DNA from: RZZS01 sp964498755
GTDB taxonomy: Bacteria; Pseudomonadota; Alphaproteobacteria; Micavibrionales; Micavibrionaceae
Assembly (NCBI GenBank): GCA_964498755.1
Contig: CAZCIB010000067.1
Coordinates: 1 to 9,313, forward strand
Length of the DNA stretch: 9,313 nucleotides
Direction of reading: 5' to 3'
Of this stretch, positions 5,935 to 9,313 are shown piece by piece. Below the pieces are notes generated by a model. It worked only from the letters and a program-made list of their open reading frames with translations, ran no database searches and was not told the origin of the DNA. The translations under genes and the position numbers were made by a program. The first letter of the stretch is position 1. Each line of letters starts with the position of its first letter.

Positions 5935-6948
5935 TCACGCCCGTGCCAGCATGTCTTTAAGCCCCTGTTCGTCAAGCCATTCGCTGTTCAGATCGCTCGA
6001 ATACGCAAAGTCTTCCGGCACGGGTTTGCCTTCAAGTCGCTCTTCTTCTTCAAGGACGTAAAAGAACGAAGGCTGGATTACGTATCTGTCCTCAAGCTCG
6101 ATCGTATTACGTCCGTCATCGACCGGAACCATGATCTCGTGCAGCTTTTCTCCGGGGCGGATGCCTATGATTTTATGTTCCAGATCAGGCGCCATGGCCC
6201 GGGCGAGTTCGGTCATTTTCATGCTCGGGATTTTAGGCACGAAAATCTCCCCGCCACGCATCATTTCAAGCGAGGACAGCACGAAATTCACGCCCTGCTC
6301 GATCGTGATCCAGAAGCGCGTCATGCGCTCGTCCGTGATTGGCAAAAAGGGAGAACCTTCAGCGACCAGTTTTCTGAAAAACGGAATAACCGAGCCGCGC
6401 GAGTTCATGACGTTGCCATAGCGCACGACGGCAAATCGTGTTTGCGCCTGTCCCGCGATGTTATTCGCGGAGACGAAAATCTTGTCCGAGGCGAGTTTGC
6501 TTGCGCCGTACAGGTTGATCGGGTTAGCTGCCTTGTCGGTGGACAGGGCAACGACTTTTTCGACGTCGTTGTCGATCGCGCTGCGCATAACGTTTTCCGC
6601 GCCGTCGATATTGGTGCGGATGCATTCCATCGGATTGTACTCGGCGGTCGGAACCTGCTTAAGCGCGGCGGCGTGGATCACAATATCAACGTCCCGCATG
6701 GCAAAACTTAAACGATCGCGGTCGCGTACGTCGCCGATGAAATAGCGGATCGCCGGGTATTTCTCGAAGCCGAGCGTTTGCGACATTTCGTATTGCTTCA
6801 GCTCGTCACGTGAATAAACGATGATTTTTCGCGGCTTGTATTTTGTCAGGACCGTTTCAATAAATTTCTTGCCAAACGAGCCTGTGCCGCCTGTAACCAG
6901 TATGGATTTTCCGGTGAGGTCAAGGTGTTCGGGTTTAAAGTAACGCAT
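5935..6948 (-). CDS. pseB: UDP-GlcNAc 4,6-dehydratase (inverting), PseB
   Basis: PseB is the first committed enzyme of pseudaminic acid synthesis. It dehydrates UDP-GlcNAc at C4/C6 and inverts C5 to give UDP-2-acetamido-2,6-dideoxy-beta-L-arabino-hexos-4-ulose in the cytoplasm, using bound NADP. The 337-aa product has the dinucleotide motif GGTGSFG (20-26), YSRDELKQYEM (45-55), the HAAALKQVP strand (92-100), the catalytic LSTDKA segment (135-140, with the Asp-Lys pair of the FlaA1/PseB group), and the Y-G-A-S-K motif (Y147, K151). VRYGNVMNSRGSVIPFF (175-191) and GIRPGEKLHE (262-271) are typical of this family. Length matches FlaA1-type enzymes. It starts at ATG 6948 with AGGA 10 nt upstream and stops 4 nt before the pseC ATG. 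The assignment is strong because pseC, F, G and I follow directly. A retaining dehydratase (PglF/CapD) would be much longer and membrane-bound. Confidence 0.96.
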   Translation of the reverse strand: MRYFKPEHLDLTGKSILVTGGTGSFGKKFIETVLTKYKPRKIIVYSRDELKQYEMSQTLGFEKYPAIRYFIGDVRDRDRLSFAMRDVDIVIHAAALKQVPTAEYNPMECIRTNIDGAENVMRSAIDNDVEKVVALSTDKAANPINLYGASKLASDKIFVSANNIAGQAQTRFAVVRYGNVMNSRGSVIPFFRKLVAEGSPFLPITDERMTRFWITIEQGVNFVLSSLEMMRGGEIFVPKIPSMKMTELARAMAPDLEHKIIGIRPGEKLHEIMVPVDDGRNTIELEDRYVIQPSFFYVLEEEERLEGKPVPEDFAYSSDLNSEWLDEQGLKDMLARA

Positions 6949-7022
6949 AATTACATCATCCTGCTATTAATCGGAATTTGTGAGTAGCACTATATGCCGG
7001 CTCTGACAAGGAACTAGCTCGG
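6949..7022 (-). other. 74-nt gap ahead of the pse block, possible promoter region
   Basis: This is the longest non-coding spacer between genes here and the only natural place inside the window for a promoter driving pseB and the seven genes after it. On the minus strand I see TTGTCA (7009-7004) and TATAGT (6994-6989), but they are only 9 nt apart, so they do not form a standard -35/-10 pair. AGGA at 6962-6959, 10 nt before the pseB ATG, is a plausible ribosome binding site. No terminator hairpin with a T-tract is visible, so read-through from the epimerase gene is also possible. Confidence 0.35.
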
Positions 7023-8009
7023 TCAGGCGCAATCATAATACCCCTTAAACCACTCCACATACTTTGGAATGCCCTCGTCGATCGAGGTTTTGGGAACGTA
7101 GCCGAGCAGCTCCGTGGTCTCGGAAATATCGGCGTAGGTCTCCTTCACGTCGCCGGGCTGCATGTCCATCATATGCAGATTGGCCTTTTTGCCGACGGCT
7201 TTTTCTATGGTCCGGATAAAATCCATCAGGTTTTCGCTGCGGTTGTTGCCGAGATTTAAAATCCGGTGCGGCGCGTTGTCGTTATCCGCCGCGGGCGGCG
7301 TGTTCAGCGCGGCGACGACGCCCTCGACGATATCGTCGACATAGGTGAAATCCCGCTTCATGTCGCCGTGATTGAAAACCTTGAGAGGCGCGCCGTCGCA
7401 AACCGCGCGGGTAAAGAGATAGGGCGACATATCCGGGCGCCCCCAGGGGCCGTATACGGTGAAAAAGCGCAGGGCGGTCTGCTTCAGCCCGAACAAATGC
7501 GCGTAAGTATGACTCATCAGCTCGTCGGATCTTTTGGTCGCGGCGTAGAGAGAGACGGGCGTGTCGACGCGGTCCTGAACGGAAAACGGCATTTTGTCGT
7601 TGCCGCCGTAAACCGAGGACGAGCTTGCGTATACCAGATGCTCGAAATCTTTTGTGTGGCGGCACATTTCCAGCACGGTCACGTGGCCGAGGCAATTACT
7701 GGCGATATACTGGTACGGGTTTTCGAGCGAATAGCGTACACCCGCCTGCGCCGCGAGGTGAACGACTTTTGTAAACGGGCCTTCGTTGCGCCAGAGCGCC
7801 TCCATGCCGGTGCGGTCGGCGATGTCCTGTTTTATAAAACGGAAACGCTGGAAATTGGAGAGCTCCCGCAGCCGCGCCTCCTTAAGGGCGGGATCGTAGT
7901 AATCGTTCAGATTGTCGATGCCGACCACGTCGTGACCGTCCTGCAACAACCGGACCGAAGTATGAAAGCCGATAAAACCGGCCGCGCCGGTCACCAGTGT
8001 TTTTGTCAT
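7023..8009 (-). CDS. NAD-dependent epimerase, UDP-glucuronate 4-epimerase type
   Basis: This is an extended short-chain dehydrogenase (SDR) of 328 aa that most likely interconverts UDP-glucuronate and UDP-galacturonate in the cytoplasm, supplying GalA for a surface polysaccharide. Seen (numbered from the upstream ATG at 8015, which adds two residues): NAD-binding GAAGFIG (10-16), the GIDNLNDYYD segment (32-41), HLAAQAGVRYS (86-96), the SSSSVYGG catalytic-Ser strand (131-138), the Y-A-A-T-K active-site motif (Y157, K161), and TVYGPWGRPDM (186-196). The last and the AAQAGVRYS block are characteristic of the UDP-GlcA 4-epimerase (LpsL/Cap1J-like) branch rather than GalE. Length fits the family. 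The start at 8009 is chosen for its GAGGA site; 8015 is the alternative. Upstream is the glycosyltransferase, and pseB follows after 74 nt. It is not a step of the Pse pathway, so it probably serves the same glycan or a neighbouring one. Substrate assignment is by similarity only. Confidence 0.88.
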   Translation of the reverse strand: MTKTLVTGAAGFIGFHTSVRLLQDGHDVVGIDNLNDYYDPALKEARLRELSNFQRFRFIKQDIADRTGMEALWRNEGPFTKVVHLAAQAGVRYSLENPYQYIASNCLGHVTVLEMCRHTKDFEHLVYASSSSVYGGNDKMPFSVQDRVDTPVSLYAATKRSDELMSHTYAHLFGLKQTALRFFTVYGPWGRPDMSPYLFTRAVCDGAPLKVFNHGDMKRDFTYVDDIVEGVVAALNTPPAADNDNAPHRILNLGNNRSENLMDFIRTIEKAVGKKANLHMMDMQPGDVKETYADISETTELLGYVPKTSIDEGIPKYVEWFKGYYDCA

Positions 8010-8015
8010 GCTCAT

Positions 8016-8020
8016 TCCTC
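8016..8020 (-). promoter_or_regulatory. Shine-Dalgarno GAGGA deciding the epimerase start
   Basis: GAGGA on the minus strand directly abuts the ATG at 8015 (no spacer) but sits 6 nt before the second in-frame ATG at 8009. A spacing of 6 nt is normal for a functional site, so the second ATG is the better start. Confidence 0.65.
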
Positions 8021-8081
8021 AATAACAAGGCCATGAAACTATAGGGAAGAACGTCTGCGAAGGGAAGAGAGAGGTAAGAGC
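8016..8081 (-). other. 66-nt gap between glycosyltransferase and epimerase genes
   Basis: This short non-coding spacer is pyrimidine-rich on the coding (minus) strand. I see no hairpin followed by a T-run, so no terminator is supported. A TATAGT hexamer lies at 8043-8038, but the sequence 17 nt upstream resembles the -35 consensus only weakly, so I do not call a promoter. The epimerase ribosome binding site occupies its last bases. Confidence 0.5.
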
Positions 8082-9296
8082 TTACACAGCCCGCGCGAGA
8101 TATTTGCCGTTTTGCGGCAGGTCAGACGCAGCGGCTTCAACGCCTTTCAACAATGATTCGAAGCGGGCGGAAACCCTGTCGAGATGAAAATGCGTCGGCA
8201 GGAGCGATTTCCCGGCGCCTGGCGCGGAGCCGGGACTTACGCCGTTCATCACGTTTACGAAATCGCTCATGTCCTGAACAACGTTCAGAGCTTTTTTCGG
8301 CGTCATGGCGGCGATTTCCTGAATGCCTCCGGAACTGGCCGTCGCTATTACGGGCGTACCGAGCGCGAGAGACTCAAGTACGGCGTTAGGCAGGCCCTCC
8401 CAGCGCGAGGGCATGACAAGGCAGTCCGCCGCTGCGATTTCGCGCCAGACAGTATCGCTCTCGCCTTTTAGGAAAACTTTTTCCTGAAGGCCCAGAGAAG
8501 CAATCTGCGCCCTTAATGCTGCTTCCTCTTCGCCTTTGCCGAAGATATCGAGGCTCCAGTTGCCATGCCGCATGGCTGAGAGATGGTTAAGGAGCTGGTC
8601 ATAGCCTTTTTGTTTGTGAAGGCGCCCGGCGGCGACGAAGCGTACTTTGCCCGCTTCGCGCAAAGGCAGACGCCCGAGATTGCCGCGCATACGGGTGATG
8701 TCGACGGGATTGTGCAGAAGCTGGAAACTGCCCGTATCCATTTTCAGGTTGTTTTTGAACTCGTCGATAATGCATTGCGCAGGGCTTAAGACGAGATCCG
8801 CGTTCGGATAAAGCCTGCGGTACGCCTCGCGCACCATCCAGGGCTGCCCGTATCTGTTGTTGTCGATAATTGAAGACGGCACGACGGCCTCCCGCACAAT
8901 CATTCTCGTATGCCGCAGGGCCGGGCGCAGCATCAGCAGGGCGAAATTCATATGCGCCATTGTGGACATGACGACATGCGGTTGTATGCTTTTGATTTCC
9001 CGCAGCAGCTTCGGCAGGCTCGCGCGCAGTTGTTTCTGGTTCAGCGCGCGCAGCGGAATGTCATTGGCGATCCATTCCTGCAGGTCGCTGCCTTCCTTGA
9101 CGGTAATCAGTTCCGGCGCGAATTTGTCCCGGTCGAGCCCGTTCATCAGCGTAATCAGAACGCGCTCGGCCCCGCCGGTGTGCAGCTTAGGCAACACAAA
9201 AGCGACGCGGGTTTTTTCACCCGGTCGCGTCAATGGCAGATTGCGTATGACGTTGTCGTATTTCACGGCGTATAAATCCTCAGCTAGCGAAGTCAT
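8082..9296 (-). CDS. Family 4 (GT-B) glycosyltransferase
   Basis: This gene encodes a retaining GT4-type glycosyltransferase of about 404 aa, expected to move a sugar from a nucleotide donor to a lipid-linked or surface glycan at the cytoplasmic face of the membrane. Seen in the sequence: an N-terminal Rossmann segment with the Gly-rich HTGGAERV motif (residues 39-46), the mid-protein AAGRLHKQKG strand-loop (222-231) that opens the C-terminal domain, the IFGKGEEE segment (251-258), and the GT4 E-x7-E signature EGLPNAVLE (300-308) followed by GTPVIATASSGG. No signal peptide or membrane helix is evident. Donor and acceptor cannot be told from the sequence. The start is uncertain: the ATG at 9296 has no clear ribosome binding site, the conserved fold begins only near residue 29, and the reading frame stays open to the window edge at 9313. 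It precedes the epimerase by 66 nt. Confidence 0.9.
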   Translation of the reverse strand: MTSLAEDLYAVKYDNVIRNLPLTRPGEKTRVAFVLPKLHTGGAERVLITLMNGLDRDKFAPELITVKEGSDLQEWIANDIPLRALNQKQLRASLPKLLREIKSIQPHVVMSTMAHMNFALLMLRPALRHTRMIVREAVVPSSIIDNNRYGQPWMVREAYRRLYPNADLVLSPAQCIIDEFKNNLKMDTGSFQLLHNPVDITRMRGNLGRLPLREAGKVRFVAAGRLHKQKGYDQLLNHLSAMRHGNWSLDIFGKGEEEAALRAQIASLGLQEKVFLKGESDTVWREIAAADCLVMPSRWEGLPNAVLESLALGTPVIATASSGGIQEIAAMTPKKALNVVQDMSDFVNVMNGVSPGSAPGAGKSLLPTHFHLDRVSARFESLLKGVEAAASDLPQNGKYLARAV

Positions 9297-9313
9297 GTAT
9301 ACAGTAAAATGCG

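Noticed and set aside
5931..5956. Sigma-54-like element (TGGCACG) upstream of pseC on the minus strand
   Set aside because: The -24 half fits, but the -12 half does not carry the required GC dinucleotide at the right spacing, and the site is inside pseB coding sequence.
5931..5975. Possible upstream TTG start of pseC inside pseB
   Set aside because: The 15 extra residues are not PseC-like. The ATG at 5930 begins the conserved part and follows the pseB stop by 4 nt.
5929..6711. Long plus-strand reading frame (260 codons) opposite pseB
   Set aside because: It is fully antisense to a well-conserved dehydratase, shows no recognisable domain, and is the kind of open frame that GC-rich codon usage creates.
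6989..7009. TTGTCA plus TATAGT as a sigma-70 promoter before pseB
   Set aside because: The hexamers are separated by only 9 nt instead of about 17, so they cannot act as one -35/-10 pair. The region is kept only as a possible promoter zone.
7266..8036. Long plus-strand reading frame (256 codons) opposite the epimerase gene
   Set aside because: It is antisense to a conserved SDR gene with all its motifs, its translation is rich in Arg, Val and His without domain signals, and it has no supporting ribosome binding site.
1..9313. Mobile elements, CRISPR arrays, tRNA genes and terminators
   Set aside because: No transposase, repeat-spacer pattern, tRNA-like cloverleaf or hairpin with T-run was seen on reading both strands. 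The coding density leaves no gap above 74 nt.

Overview
The window is one strand-coherent sugar-biosynthesis locus. All nine supported genes lie on the minus strand and read from high to low coordinates. Protein style (for example a DNDNAPH run in the epimerase), the GC-rich core and the alphaproteobacterial character of several products suggest an alphaproteobacterium. This is an inference from style only; no rRNA or other marker gene is present.

Layout in transcription order: a family-4 glycosyltransferase (9296-8082, its start possibly beyond the window edge); a 66-nt gap; a UDP-glucuronate 4-epimerase-like SDR (8009-7023); a 74-nt gap; then a very compact block of eight genes: pseB (6948-5935), pseC (5930-4770), pseF (4773-4063), a pseudaminic-acid-associated SAM methyltransferase (4066-3443), pseG (3439-2435), a formyltransferase-fold protein (2444-1788), pseI (1801-617) and a hexapeptide-repeat acyltransferase (633-28). 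Inside this block the genes overlap or are at most 4 nt apart (about 19 nt if the later start of the last gene is used), including two ATGA stop/start overlaps. This strongly suggests one polycistronic mRNA with translational coupling.

Together the genes encode the route UDP-GlcNAc -> 4-keto-6-deoxy-AltNAc (PseB) -> 4-amino sugar (PseC) -> N-acylated sugar -> free 6-deoxy-AltdiNAc-type sugar (PseG) -> pseudaminic acid (PseI) -> CMP-pseudaminic acid (PseF). This is the activated donor for glycosylation of flagellin, LPS or capsule. The step normally done by the GNAT acetyltransferase PseH has no GNAT gene here. Its place between pseG and pseI is taken by a formyltransferase-fold protein, so the likely product is a 7-N-formyl pseudaminic acid variant. 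The methyltransferase and the hexapeptide acyltransferase add further possible decoration. No flagellin, Pse transferase (Maf-type), flippase or polymerase gene is visible, so the acceptor glycan or protein is unknown from this window.

The most notable points are the PseH replacement, the formyltransferase's lack of the usual catalytic Asn, an enlarged PseI, and a base-composition mosaic: the formyltransferase and terminal acyltransferase genes are clearly more AT-rich than pseI between them.
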